From: Marinobacterium halophilum
GTDB taxonomy: Bacteria; Pseudomonadota; Gammaproteobacteria; Pseudomonadales; Balneatricaceae
DNA length: 64,000 nucleotides
Assembly: GCF_003014615.1 (NCBI RefSeq)
Contig: NZ_PYGI01000015.1
Location: 1 to 64,000 of the forward strand
Direction: 5' to 3'
The position numbers and the translations under genes are program-made. Under the pieces are notes generated by a model that had not been told where the DNA came from, ran no database searches, and saw nothing but the letters and a program-made list of their open reading frames with translations. Of this stretch, positions 1 to 8,755 are shown piece by piece. The first letter of the stretch is position 1. The number at the start of each line of letters is the position of its first letter.

Positions 1-776
1 TCACCGAAGCCTTTCACGAACGCCGGGCGCTTCTTGGTCCGCGCCGCCACTTCCTTGGAGGTGACGATCACGGCGGCACCACCGGCCACCGGCATCACGA
101 TCTCCAGCACGTGCAGCGGGTCTGCCACCATCTTGCTGCCGAGCACATCTTCGATGGTCATCGGCTTGCCATGGAACATCGCATTGGGGTTGTACTGGGC
201 GTTGGTACGCTGATCCACCGCCAGCTTGGCCATGGCCGTCTGGTCGTAACCATACTGCGCAGCATAACGCTGGGCGATCATGGCGTAGCCGGTGTTCTGG
301 CCAAGATGACCATAGGGCAGGTCAAACTCGGCTTCGGGCGCACCAAATGCCGTGCTGTGACCACCGAAACGCATCGCCTGCGCCATCCACGCCGGATCTT
401 CGTTCGGACCGAACGGGGCCATGCGCATCGGAATCACACACAACACCGCTTCACACAGACCCAGCTCGATCGCTGCCGCCGCACGCCAGATCATGCCAAC
501 CGAGGTACAACCACCCAAATCGACCACTTCAGCAAAGTTGACCTCGATACCGAGATACTCGGCCGCCATAGCCGGTACGAAGACAGATGCCTCGTGGAAC
601 TGCGGACCGTTGATGACCAGACCATCCAGATCGCTGGCCTTGAGGCCTGCATCTTCAAGCGCCTGTGCCGCCAGATCGGCCACCTGTTCAAGGTGGAACA
701 TCTGTGGCGCCGTGGCATATTTTTCCGGTTTATACTGAGCCGCACCGACAATCGCGGCTTCTCCTCTTAATCCCAT
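1..776 (-). CDS. Thiolase-superfamily protein, SCP-x/Ltp2 type (C-terminus off the window)
   Basis: The frame is open from the ATG at 776 to the window edge, giving about 258 residues without a stop; the C-terminal part lies outside. A GGGAGAA ribosome site precedes the ATG. The protein starts MGLRGEAAIVGAAQYKP and has a GGCTSVG segment with Cys90 where thiolases carry the nucleophile. The sequence resembles the thiolase-like lipid-transfer (SCP-x/Ltp2) branch rather than classical FadA. That branch makes or breaks C-C bonds on CoA thioesters, and some members act as retro-aldolases with a DUF35 partner, which would be encoded further left if present. It is first in reading order after the acyl-CoA synthetase (21-bp gap) and probably ends the same leftward operon. 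The exact reaction is not known. Confidence 0.8.
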   Translation of the reverse strand, partial: MGLRGEAAIVGAAQYKPEKYATAPQMFHLEQVADLAAQALEDAGLKASDLDGLVINGPQFHEASVFVPAMAAEYLGIEVNFAEVVDLGGCTSVGMIWRAAAAIELGLCEAVLCVIPMRMAPFGPNEDPAWMAQAMRFGGHSTAFGAPEAEFDLPYGHLGQNTGYAMIAQRYAAQYGYDQTAMAKLAVDQRTNAQYNPNAMFHGKPMTIEDVLGSKMVADPLHVLEIVMPVAGGAAVIVTSKEVAARTKKRPAFVKGFG

Positions 777-797
777 CGTATTCTCCCGACGCCTTTT

Positions 798-2627
798 TTA
801 TTGGTATTCAAACGGTGGCAGCCCGGCATCGGCCAGTGCTGCAGCCGAATACGGACGGTAGGTACCCGCTTTATCATCGCGTACATACAGCGGATCCTTG
901 CAGTGTTCCGGGGCATAGCCCTGACGCTGCAGATCCACCTTGCGCAATTTAAAGGTGGTGGTCATGTCGGCAGCCGCACTGACGCGCACGAACAGCGGTG
1001 CAGCATAGCGCGGCACCCGTGCCTCGGTCAGGTCATACAACGCCTGCGGATCGAATGACTGCCCTTCCTGCATGACGATCGCGGCCATACCGGCACGGCC
1101 TTCATGCTCAGGCACCTGCACACCGTAGATGTTGATCAGTTCAGCACCGGTGAAGTCGCCCAGCGCACTGGCCACTTCCTGAGTCGATACGTTCTCGCTT
1201 TTCCAGCGGAAAGTGTCGCCGATGCGGTCAACAAAGTAGAAGTAGCCATCTTCGTCGTAACGCAGCAGGTCACCGGAACGCCACCAGCTATCACCTTCGG
1301 AAAATACGTTGCGCAGGATCTTCTGCTCGGACGCTTCTGTAGATGTGTAGCCTTCAAAACGACCACCGCCGATTTCGGGATGGTTGATGATCATGCCGAT
1401 GCCTTCGCCCACTTCACCCGGCTCGCACAGGATATAGTGGCCCTGCTCATCACGCAGGTAACTGTCAGTGGCCACGTCGTAACGCACGAGACGGAAGTTG
1501 GTCTTGTTCCAGTCCGGCACACGGCCACAGGAGCCGATGTAGTTGTCCACGTTGATCAGGTTGGTATTGGCCTCGGTAGAGCCCCAGCCTTCATACACAT
1601 CCATCTGACCAAAACGCTCAATCCAGCGCTGCCAGGATTCAGCGGTCAAACCGGCCCCCATCATGCAACGCAGCTTGTGTTCACCACACTCGGTTTCCTG
1701 ATTCAGCAGGTAGCGGCAGATTTCACCGATGTACTGACAGACGGTCACGTCGTTATCGCGCACATCCTGCCAGAACCGGCTGACACTGAACTTGCGGCGC
1801 ACCAGAATGGTAGCACCGGCGCGCAAGGCAGTGGAGGTGACCGAGGTGGCGGCCGCGCCATGATACAACGGCAGGCAGCAGTAAAAGACATCATCGGACT
1901 TGGCACCGATGGTGACTTCCATCACGTCACCGGAACACAACCAGCGCATGTGGCTGTAGATAGCCGCCTTGGGCAGACCGGTGGTGCCAGAGGTAAAGAT
2001 CAACAGGGTCGGCATTTCCGCCTTGATACCCTTGCGGTGGACAGTGTCGACCTGGGTACGCGGAGCCGATTCAAGCTGCTCAATATAGGCGCTGCTCAGA
2101 CTGGCCAGATCCTCTGCAGAGGCGGGCTTTTCTGCATCCGGCAGCAGCCACAGCGGCACGTTAAGATCCGGCGTCTGAGCGAAGTTGTGCGCACACTCTT
2201 CACCTACGATCACCGCCTTGGCCAGGGTGGACTCCAATGCATGCTGCAGCGGACGGCCGTTGATCTGGTTATTGATGAACGCCACCACCACACCGATTTT
2301 GGTCAGGCCAAACCAGGTGGAGAAGAATTCGGGGCGGTTTTCCATCGCCATGGCGCAGACATCACCCGGCTTCAAACCGCACGCCAGCGCCGCATGGGCA
2401 ACCTGGTTGGCCTGGGCGTCAATTTCGGCATAACTCAGCCGACGGTCACCATAGATCAGGAACGGATGGTCGCCCAGACTGGCGGCCTGCGCTTCCAGAC
2501 GATCGGCCAGGGTGTAATGATCAAGCGGCTTAATCAGGCCAGCGGCCTGCGCACGCTGATCCATCTTCAGCTGAGTCTCGGCACGCGACGGCACGGCCGC
2601 CTGCGGGACAGAAAGAGTTGAACTCAT
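798..2627 (-). CDS. Long-chain/FATP-type acyl-CoA synthetase
   Basis: 609 residues, an AMP-forming ligase that would activate a carboxylic acid to its CoA thioester. The P-loop-like motif LLIFTSGTTGLPKAA lies near residues 205-220. YEGWGSTE and the later hinge region with GDSWWRSGDLLRYDEDGY and DRIGDTFRWKSENVS are also typical of the family. The form of the last motif (DTFRWKGEN/KSENVS) is characteristic of the FATP/FadD6-like branch, which handles long-chain, very-long-chain or steroid-type acids. It lies in a leftward operon with an SDR, a SnoaL-fold protein and a thiolase-like gene, so it probably supplies the CoA ester that those enzymes process. Substrate unknown. Confidence 0.88.
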   Translation of the reverse strand: MSSTLSVPQAAVPSRAETQLKMDQRAQAAGLIKPLDHYTLADRLEAQAASLGDHPFLIYGDRRLSYAEIDAQANQVAHAALACGLKPGDVCAMAMENRPEFFSTWFGLTKIGVVVAFINNQINGRPLQHALESTLAKAVIVGEECAHNFAQTPDLNVPLWLLPDAEKPASAEDLASLSSAYIEQLESAPRTQVDTVHRKGIKAEMPTLLIFTSGTTGLPKAAIYSHMRWLCSGDVMEVTIGAKSDDVFYCCLPLYHGAAATSVTSTALRAGATILVRRKFSVSRFWQDVRDNDVTVCQYIGEICRYLLNQETECGEHKLRCMMGAGLTAESWQRWIERFGQMDVYEGWGSTEANTNLINVDNYIGSCGRVPDWNKTNFRLVRYDVATDSYLRDEQGHYILCEPGEVGEGIGMIINHPEIGGGRFEGYTSTEASEQKILRNVFSEGDSWWRSGDLLRYDEDGYFYFVDRIGDTFRWKSENVSTQEVASALGDFTGAELINIYGVQVPEHEGRAGMAAIVMQEGQSFDPQALYDLTEARVPRYAAPLFVRVSAAADMTTTFKLRKVDLQRQGYAPEHCKDPLYVRDDKAGTYRPYSAAALADAGLPPFEYQ

Positions 2628-2668
2628 GTGCTCATTCCCTCTTGTAATTGATAGATGCTCGCTAGTCC

Positions 2669-3298
2669 TTAGCGCACACGGATTCGGGGCGCGGGTGTAT
2701 CACCGCGCATGGTCTGCAGGAACTGGTCCATCGGTGCGGGCGCGGCCACCTGAGGCAACACATCGGCATCCGGACGCTGGCTCCAGAATGCCTTCCAGGA
2801 CGGGAACAGTCCGTGGAAGGTTCCTTCGTACGGCTCACGACCCGGCCAGCGCATCTTCATATCGCCGATGGGCGGCTTGTTCAGATCGGTGGCGTACCAG
2901 TAGCACGGCAACCGGCGGCGGAAAAACCACTCGCCGTCGATGCGCTCGTAATCGTCCCAGTACAACATTTGCATGATCACCCACTCAGGACCGGTCTCAT
3001 GCTCGTTTTTGGAATACACCACACCGATGGCATGGTCAGCATCAACAAACTCGATGATGTGCTGCCCGAGGTGATGAGACGTCCCCGTGAACTGATCCCG
3101 CAACGTGGAATCAACCCAGGCCTTCAGATGTTCGCGACCAACCTTTTCACGGCCCACCCGGATGTCCGGTGCAAACAGTCCTACATGAGCATCGATATCG
3201 CGCATATCCAGCGACAACGAGTACTTGCCCGCCAACTGCCGAATCGCTTCAGTCGATTCAAGGCGGTCGATACGCTGTTCCAGTGTCATCTCAGTCAT
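2669..3298 (-). CDS. SnoaL-like (NTF2-fold) dehydratase/isomerase-type protein
   Basis: 209 residues from the ATG at 3298, which has GAGGTGG just upstream and lies 7 bases after the SDR stop; an in-frame longer start at 3436 would overlap the SDR and is rejected. The N-terminal helix TEAIRQLAGKYSLSLD carries Tyr26 and Asp31, followed by His75/His76 in TSHHLGQH. This Tyr-Asp-His spacing is what I recall for scytalone-dehydratase-like SnoaL proteins, including the bile-acid 7-dehydratase BaiE. The fold also covers ketosteroid isomerases and aromatic-ring dioxygenase small subunits, but there is no large subunit next to it. In this operon a dehydratase or double-bond isomerase acting on a CoA ester or ketone is the most sensible role (inference). 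Confidence 0.75.
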   Translation of the reverse strand: MTEMTLEQRIDRLESTEAIRQLAGKYSLSLDMRDIDAHVGLFAPDIRVGREKVGREHLKAWVDSTLRDQFTGTSHHLGQHIIEFVDADHAIGVVYSKNEHETGPEWVIMQMLYWDDYERIDGEWFFRRRLPCYWYATDLNKPPIGDMKMRWPGREPYEGTFHGLFPSWKAFWSQRPDADVLPQVAAPAPMDQFLQTMRGDTPAPRIRVR

Positions 3299-3305
3299 AG
3301 CCACC

Positions 3306-4037
3306 TCAGATGAAGACCATGCCGCCGTTAACGGCGATATTCTGACCGGTGATGAAACCGGCATCGTCGCTGGCCAGGAAGGACGCAACACGAGCGATAT
3401 CTTCCGGCTCGGCCATGCGACCCAGCGGAATCGCACTGATCATCTGCTCCATCCACTCGTCAGGAATGCCCTGCATCATCGGCGTGTTGGTTGCGCCGGG
3501 TACCAGCGTGTTGACGCGGATACCGCTGGGCGCCAGTTCACGGGCGATGCTGCGGGTCAAACCGATAACGCCGGCCTTGGAGGCGACATAATGGCTGGGG
3601 CCTTCGCCGGACATGGCTGCGGAGCTGGAGACATTGATGATGACACCGCTGCCGTTTTCGCTCATCAAGCGCGCGCCTTCACGGCAGCACAGGAAGGTAC
3701 CGGTCAGGTTAACGCCGATAACGCGTTCCCAGTTTTCATCCGGCGTATCCAGAAAGGCATCAACCGAACCAACGCCGGCATTATTGACGACCACATCAAG
3801 ACGGCCGAAGGCGTCCTTCACCTGCGCCATGGCACCTTTCACCGACTCGCTGTTCGAGATATCACAGGCGATGGCGATCACGTTACCTTCGGCGGCGGCT
3901 GCAGTGGCTTCAGCCGCTTCCTGATTGATATCGATGGCAGCCACCTTGGCGCCCTCGGCTGCAAAATGCTTAACAATCGCCTGACCCATACCCTGTCCAG
4001 CGCCGGTTACGAATACCACCTTGTCCTGATGCTTCAT
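3306..4037 (-). CDS. Short-chain dehydrogenase/reductase
   Basis: 243 residues, classical SDR. The nucleotide-binding motif GAGQGMG is at residues 12-18, NNAG follows near residue 88, then Ser and YVASK as the catalytic Ser-Tyr-Lys set. Asp36 after the second beta strand (AAIDIN) favours NAD(H) over NADP(H). It is the first gene of the leftward operon and is followed after 7 bases by the SnoaL-like gene. It probably oxidises a hydroxyl on the pathway intermediate or reduces a ketone. The sequence is close to the 3-oxoacyl-ACP reductase-like group, but the neighbours point to catabolism rather than fatty acid synthesis. Confidence 0.85.
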   Translation of the reverse strand: MKHQDKVVFVTGAGQGMGQAIVKHFAAEGAKVAAIDINQEAAEATAAAAEGNVIAIACDISNSESVKGAMAQVKDAFGRLDVVVNNAGVGSVDAFLDTPDENWERVIGVNLTGTFLCCREGARLMSENGSGVIINVSSSAAMSGEGPSHYVASKAGVIGLTRSIARELAPSGIRVNTLVPGATNTPMMQGIPDEWMEQMISAIPLGRMAEPEDIARVASFLASDDAGFITGQNIAVNGGMVFI

Positions 4038-4151
4038 TACTCATCCCCCCCATGCACACTGAAGTACATGGATATCCGGTTTTTGTTATGGAATGCATCT
4101 TCGATCAGCCACGCAAGGCCGACATCGTCCATCAAGACTAAGCCTCCCGTA

Positions 4152-4167
4152 CAGACCGACTGGTCTG
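4152..4167. promoter_or_regulatory. TetR/NemR-type operator palindrome between divergent operons
   Basis: CAGACC-GACT-GGTCTG is a perfect 6+4+6 inverted repeat in the 229-bp gap between the leftward SDR operon and the rightward hydrolase/reductase genes. It matches the pattern AGACC-N4-GGTCT used by NemR-like TetR repressors. A single repressor could control both arms. No TetR gene is visible in the window; it may lie left of position 1. Confidence 0.55.
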
Positions 4168-4266
4168 AACGGACGATGCTGTTGATGCCGCCCAATAAGA
4201 GGATGGACGCGAAAAGTTCTGACTGTGGTGCCTGCGGGTGCCCGGGCCAATAATAAGGAGAACAGC

Positions 4267-5097
4267 ATGGATCATCAGGATCTGCCCCTGCCGGTCGGCC
4301 AGTACGCCCAACTCGAAAACGGTTTGACTCTGCACTATCTGGACGTGGGTGAAGGCCCCGTCGTACTTTGGCTGCACGGCAGCGGCCCCGGTGCCAGCGG
4401 CTTCAGCAACTTCAAGACCAACTACCCGATCTTTGCCGAAGCGGGCTACCGTAACATCGTCCTCGACCTGCCCGGCTTCGGCCGCTCCAGCAAGCCGGAA
4501 GATGCACACTACAACCTCGACTTCTTCGTTGAGTGTTTGAACCAGTTCCTGCAGGCGACCGGCATCGAACGCTGCACCCTGCTGGGCAACTCTCTGGGCG
4601 GTGCCATTGCTCTGGGCCAGGCACTGGCACACCCGGCAACGGTTGAACGTCTGGTATTGATGGCTCCGGGCGGCGTGGAAGAGCGTGAAACCTACTTCCA
4701 GATGGAAGGGATCAAGCGCATGGTCGAGGTGTATGGCCAGGGTCCAATGGGTGTGGAAGAGATGCGTCAGGTGATGCAGCTGCAGCTGTTTGATTCATCC
4801 CAGCTGGATGAAGAGCTGCTGAAAGAACGTGCCGCCGTCGCCGTCACTCAACCGGCCAATCTGTTCTCCACCATGATGGTGCCGAACATGACCGAGCGTC
4901 TGGGTGAGCTGACCTGCCCGATCCTTGGTTTCTGGGGCAGCAACGACCGCTTCAACCCGGTTGAAGGTGTGTTCAAATTCCTCGATCACGCACCGCATGC
5001 ACGTTTCCTTATGCTGAACCGTTGCGGCCACTGGGTACAGGTAGAACATACCGATCTGTTCAACCGTACCTGTATCGATTTCCTGCAGCAGGGTTGA
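4267..5097 (+). CDS. Alpha/beta hydrolase, meta-cleavage-product hydrolase type
   Basis: 276 residues from the ATG at 4267, chosen because AAGGAG lies just upstream; a longer frame from 4225 lacks such a site. It has the oxyanion-hole segment HGSGPGA (about 37-43), the nucleophile elbow GNSLGG with Ser109, Asp227 in WGSNDRFNP and His255 in CGHWVQ. HGSGPGA plus GNSxGG is typical of C-C bond hydrolases that split ring-cleavage products (MhpC, XylF/DmpD, HsaD). The lower meta operon in this window lacks dmpD, but this gene is 46 kb away in a different cluster, so it more likely serves that cluster's own pathway. The next gene is an ene-reductase 51 bases downstream. Confidence 0.82.
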   Translation: MDHQDLPLPVGQYAQLENGLTLHYLDVGEGPVVLWLHGSGPGASGFSNFKTNYPIFAEAGYRNIVLDLPGFGRSSKPEDAHYNLDFFVECLNQFLQATGIERCTLLGNSLGGAIALGQALAHPATVERLVLMAPGGVEERETYFQMEGIKRMVEVYGQGPMGVEEMRQVMQLQLFDSSQLDEELLKERAAVAVTQPANLFSTMMVPNMTERLGELTCPILGFWGSNDRFNPVEGVFKFLDHAPHARFLMLNRCGHWVQVEHTDLFNRTCIDFLQQG

Positions 5098-5148
5098 GGT
5101 CGCGACCGCCGCGACTTCATACTCACAGCAGACTCAGGAGTGATGCCT

Positions 5149-7278
5149 ATGGCCGCTTATGAACACCTCGTTTCTCCCGGAACGATCGGCTCGATGGAGC
5201 TGAAAAACCGCATTCTCATGGCCCCGATGGGGTCAAACTATGCCGAGGAAGACGGTCGCTGCGGCGAACGTATCCAGGCGTTTTACGAAGCCCGCGCCAA
5301 AGGCGGCGCAGGTATGCTGACCATGGGCGTGTGCTCCATCGCCTATCCGGCGGGTACCGCCGAGCCTTACCAGGTTGGCATCTCTTCGGATGATTTCATT
5401 CCGGGACTGAAACAGCTCACCGACCGCGTCCACCAGCACGGTGCCAAGATCGCCATGCAGCTGCAGCACGCCGGTAAAACATCGGTGCGCGATCTGGCCG
5501 AAGGCCGTGAACTCTGGGTACCGTCCATGCCACCGGCCGCCAGCACCGACATGTTCAGTGCCCTGACCCAGTCTGAACTGGGCCGCTTTATCAGCTCCTC
5601 AAAAGGGCGCGAGAAAGGCGGTGTGCGTATCCGCGTCATGGAAAAAGACGATATCGCCCAGATGGTGACCTGGTTTGCCGATGCCGCCGAACGCGCTCAA
5701 AAGGCCGGTTTCGATGGTGTCGAGATCCATGCCGGTCATACCTATATCATCTCCGGCTTCCTGTCGCCCTACTACAACAAGCGCGACGACGAATACGGTG
5801 GCCCGCTGGAAAACCGCGCACGTCTGTTACTGGAAGTGATTCATGCCATTCGCGCTCGCGTTGGCAACGACTTCCCGCTGTGGATGCGCATGGACGCCAT
5901 CGAGCTGGATCTGCCGGGCGGCATCAGTCTGGAAGACGCCACCCGTACGGCACAGATGGCACAGGACGCAGGCCTCAACCTGGTCAGCGTCTCGGCTTAC
6001 GCCAACCTGAGCACCGGCAACGCCTTTACCAAGGCACCGATTCCGCACGAGCGGGCACGCTTCCTCGACTGGGCCGCGCACATCCGCAAGCATGTGAACA
6101 TTCCTGTGACTGCGGCTGGCCGTCTCGATCCCGAGGTGGCCGACAAGGCCATTGCCGATGGCAAGTGTGACTTTGTGGCCATGGGCCGCAAGCTGCTGGC
6201 CGACCCGGAACTGCCCAACAAGCTGGTCGAAAACCGGGCCGCTGACATCCGTCCCTGTATCTATTGCTATGCCTGTGTCAGCCAGATTTTTGTCAACGAG
6301 CGGGTCAAGTGCGCGGTTAATCCGCAGACCGGTCATGAGCAGGAATTGCAGATTATCGCGTCCGATAGTGCCAAAAACGTGCTGGTGGTGGGCGGTGGAC
6401 CCGCCGGATTGGAAGCGGCACGGGTCAGCGCCCTGCGCGGCCATAAGGTGACGCTGGTGGAAAGCAGTGGCCGCCTGGGTGGCACCCTGTTCTTCGCTGC
6501 GCTGGCCTATCCGGAAAACGGGCCGTTGCTGGATTATCTGATCAAGCAGGTACGCGACCTGCCAATCGAGGTGCGTCTCAACACCCATGCTGATGAAGCA
6601 TTGATCGATCAGCTGAAACCGGACCAGGTGATCGTCGCCGTCGGTGCCCGCCGCAATGCACCGGACATTCCGGGCGCAGATCAGAAGCATGTATGGTCCG
6701 GTGATGAACTGCGCAAGCTGATGACCGGTGAAGGTGCGGATATTGCCAAGCGCAAGCTCAGCGTCACCCAGCGGGTGATGATGAAATCCGGTTCGCTGGT
6801 CGGGGTCACCAACAGCACGGAAGCGATGCAGAGCCTGTCCAAACTGTGGATGCCACTGGGCAAGCACGTCACCATTATTGGCGGCGGATTGGTCGGTCTT
6901 GAACTGGCTGAATTTCTGGTCGAGCGTGGACGTCAGGTGGAAGTACTGGAACCGGGTCCGGATCTCGGTGCCGAGCTGTCCATCGTCCGTCGCTGGAAAG
7001 TACTGCACAACCTGGAAGAGCACAGTGTCAAGCTGGTCAAGAACGCACAAGTGCAGACGATTGGCAAAAAGAGCCTCAATTACTCCGATAGTGAAGGCAA
7101 CTGTCACGAAATCGCCACCGATTCGGTGGTACTCGCGATTGGTGCCGAAACCAACGACTGCCTCAGCCGCTGCGTCGAAAAGCGTGGCATCGAGGTGATC
7201 AACATCGGTGATGGGGCAGAAGTCGCTTACATTGAAGGCGCACTGCGCTCGGGCATGAAGGCCGCAGTTTCGGTCTGA
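5149..7278 (+). CDS. NADH:flavin oxidoreductase with 4Fe-4S cluster (2,4-dienoyl-CoA reductase/BaiCD-BaiH type)
   Basis: About 709 residues from the ATG at 5149, eight bases after AGGAG; GTG at 5140 and ATG at 5143 sit too close to that site. Residues 1-360 are an Old Yellow Enzyme TIM barrel (MELKNRILMAPMG, HAGHTYIISGFLSPYYNKR). Cys370, Cys373, Cys376 and Cys388 form the 4Fe-4S motif. Two dinucleotide folds follow (VVGGGPAGLEAAR and IIGGGLVGLELAE) for FAD and NAD(P)H. This three-part layout is that of FadH, trimethylamine dehydrogenase relatives and BaiCD/BaiH. It should reduce a C=C bond conjugated to a carbonyl. It is co-directional with the hydrolase and probably acts on the same substrate line as the leftward CoA ligase genes. 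Confidence 0.87.
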   Translation: MAAYEHLVSPGTIGSMELKNRILMAPMGSNYAEEDGRCGERIQAFYEARAKGGAGMLTMGVCSIAYPAGTAEPYQVGISSDDFIPGLKQLTDRVHQHGAKIAMQLQHAGKTSVRDLAEGRELWVPSMPPAASTDMFSALTQSELGRFISSSKGREKGGVRIRVMEKDDIAQMVTWFADAAERAQKAGFDGVEIHAGHTYIISGFLSPYYNKRDDEYGGPLENRARLLLEVIHAIRARVGNDFPLWMRMDAIELDLPGGISLEDATRTAQMAQDAGLNLVSVSAYANLSTGNAFTKAPIPHERARFLDWAAHIRKHVNIPVTAAGRLDPEVADKAIADGKCDFVAMGRKLLADPELPNKLVENRAADIRPCIYCYACVSQIFVNERVKCAVNPQTGHEQELQIIASDSAKNVLVVGGGPAGLEAARVSALRGHKVTLVESSGRLGGTLFFAALAYPENGPLLDYLIKQVRDLPIEVRLNTHADEALIDQLKPDQVIVAVGARRNAPDIPGADQKHVWSGDELRKLMTGEGADIAKRKLSVTQRVMMKSGSLVGVTNSTEAMQSLSKLWMPLGKHVTIIGGGLVGLELAEFLVERGRQVEVLEPGPDLGAELSIVRRWKVLHNLEEHSVKLVKNAQVQTIGKKSLNYSDSEGNCHEIATDSVVLAIGAETNDCLSRCVEKRGIEVINIGDGAEVAYIEGALRSGMKAAVSV

Positions 7279-7290
7279 TCCGCTCTGATC

Positions 7291-7353
7291 GGCCGCCCTG
7301 CCAAAAGCACGGCGGCCTGCTTCGCATTACCCCAACCTGACCGCTGCGGTCAG
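7291..7353. terminator. Two GC-rich hairpins between convergent genes
   Basis: GGCCGCC (7291-7297) pairs with GGCGGCC (7311-7317), with extra TGC/GCA pairing inside. A second perfect hairpin is CTGACCGC-T-GCGGTCAG (7337-7353). They lie between the convergent reductase and photolyase genes, where a transcription stop is expected, but neither is followed by a T-run, so simple intrinsic termination is uncertain. Confidence 0.4.
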
Positions 7354-7357
7354 ATTG

Positions 7358-8755
7358 CTATTCCGCACCCGCCGCATAGTCATCCAGCGCCGCCTGGCGT
7401 GCCTGCTTGTAGTCGATGATCGGGGCCGGTCGACCCTCGCGCTGACCTGCACCGGGCAAATGCCGTGCCTTGGGCTCCAGATGAAGCAGCTCAGGCAGCC
7501 ACTCGGCCAGAAATTCGCCATTGGGATCGAACTTCTGACTCTGCAACAGCGGATTGAAAATACGGAAATACGGTGCCGCATCCGCACCGACGGATGCACT
7601 CCACTGCCAACCGCCCAGGTTGGAGGCAAAATCCCCATCGATCAGTTGCGACATGAAAAAGGCTTCACCGCGCCGCCAATCAACGCGCAACAACTTGGTC
7701 AGAAAGGACGCCACTATCATGCGCAGCCGGTTATGCATCCAGCCGGTGGCCAACAGCTGCTTCATCGCCGCATCGACGATAGGGAAACCGGTTTCACCCG
7801 CCTTCCAGGCCTCAAACAAGGCGTCGTTATCCTGCCAGGTAATACGGGCTTCCGTTTCCGGACGGAACGGCGTAAGCCGACTCAATTCCGGGAAGGAAAC
7901 CAGCAGGTGACGGTAGAATTCGCGCCAGACCAACTCATTCAACCAGGTACTTTCCAGCCACCCTTCCGCATCCTGTGCCTGCTTGAGTGCCGCCAGGCAT
8001 TGGCGCGCCGACAGCGCACCGACGGTTAACGCCGGCGAAAGCCCTGAGGTGCCATGACGCGACGGGAAGTCACGCAAGTGGGCGTAGTCAGGTTCCTGTT
8101 CGTGGATAAATTGCTGCAAGCGGGCATGCAATGCGTCATCGTCGACCGGATAAGCCGGGTCGCGCGCAGAACGTGCACCGATGAACGGCCCTGCAATCGC
8201 ACTCCGAGCAGCTGATGACACCTCATGCTGCGTTCGCAAGGGGGACGGCAACGGCCCGTGATCACTCTGCAACAGACGTTTTAACCACGCCTTACTGAAC
8301 GGGGTAAACACCTTGAACGGCGTACCTTGCCCGGTCACCACCTGTCCCGGCGGCACGATCAAGTCACCGTGGTACCCCTGCGCAACAACCCCGGCGGCAG
8401 CCAGGCACTCACAGACCTGACGGTCGCGATTACGCTCATTCAGCGGATACTCGTAGTTGAAGTGCAACGCCGTTGCACCCTGCTCCTGTGCCAGCGTCAA
8501 AATGGCCTCGGGGCAATCGGCAAAGTGTTGCAAATCAAGCCGGATCAGTTCAACACCGGCGGCCGCCAGCTGTTGTTGCAGCCAGTCAAGACGACCATGC
8601 CAGTAACGCACGCGAGCCTCGGATTCGTTGTGCTGTGCCCACTGTGCCGGAGTCAGACACACCACTGCCTTGACCGGGTCGCCCGATGCACAGGCAGCTG
8701 AAAGTGCCGGATTATCGGCAACACGCAAGTCATTGCGAAACCAGACCAGTTGCAT
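7358..8755 (-). CDS. phrB: Deoxyribodipyrimidine photolyase
   Basis: 465 residues, usual length for a class I CPD photolyase. The N-terminal antenna domain begins MQLVWFRNDLRVADNPAL. The C-terminal FAD domain has GRQW-like segments, ATGWMHNRLRMIVASFL and DGDFASNLGGWQW, which form the FAD and lesion pocket. It repairs UV-made cyclobutane pyrimidine dimers using blue light. It ends an operon that starts with the ECF sigma factor and ChrR; light-linked oxidative stress control of photolyase by such a pair is well known in Rhodobacter and Vibrio relatives. The start overlaps nothing and directly abuts the stop of the DUF523/DUF1722 gene. Confidence 0.95.
   Translation of the reverse strand: MQLVWFRNDLRVADNPALSAACASGDPVKAVVCLTPAQWAQHNESEARVRYWHGRLDWLQQQLAAAGVELIRLDLQHFADCPEAILTLAQEQGATALHFNYEYPLNERNRDRQVCECLAAAGVVAQGYHGDLIVPPGQVVTGQGTPFKVFTPFSKAWLKRLLQSDHGPLPSPLRTQHEVSSAARSAIAGPFIGARSARDPAYPVDDDALHARLQQFIHEQEPDYAHLRDFPSRHGTSGLSPALTVGALSARQCLAALKQAQDAEGWLESTWLNELVWREFYRHLLVSFPELSRLTPFRPETEARITWQDNDALFEAWKAGETGFPIVDAAMKQLLATGWMHNRLRMIVASFLTKLLRVDWRRGEAFFMSQLIDGDFASNLGGWQWSASVGADAAPYFRIFNPLLQSQKFDPNGEFLAEWLPELLHLEPKARHLPGAGQREGRPAPIIDYKQARQAALDDYAAGAE

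Noticed and set aside
1104-2621. A 505-codon rightward frame opposite the acyl-CoA synthetase
   Set aside because: Antisense shadow of a clear adenylating enzyme; no motif or ribosome site.
5827-7107. A 426-codon leftward frame inside the iron-sulfur ene-reductase gene
   Set aside because: Antisense to two conserved nucleotide-binding domains; no recognisable protein features.
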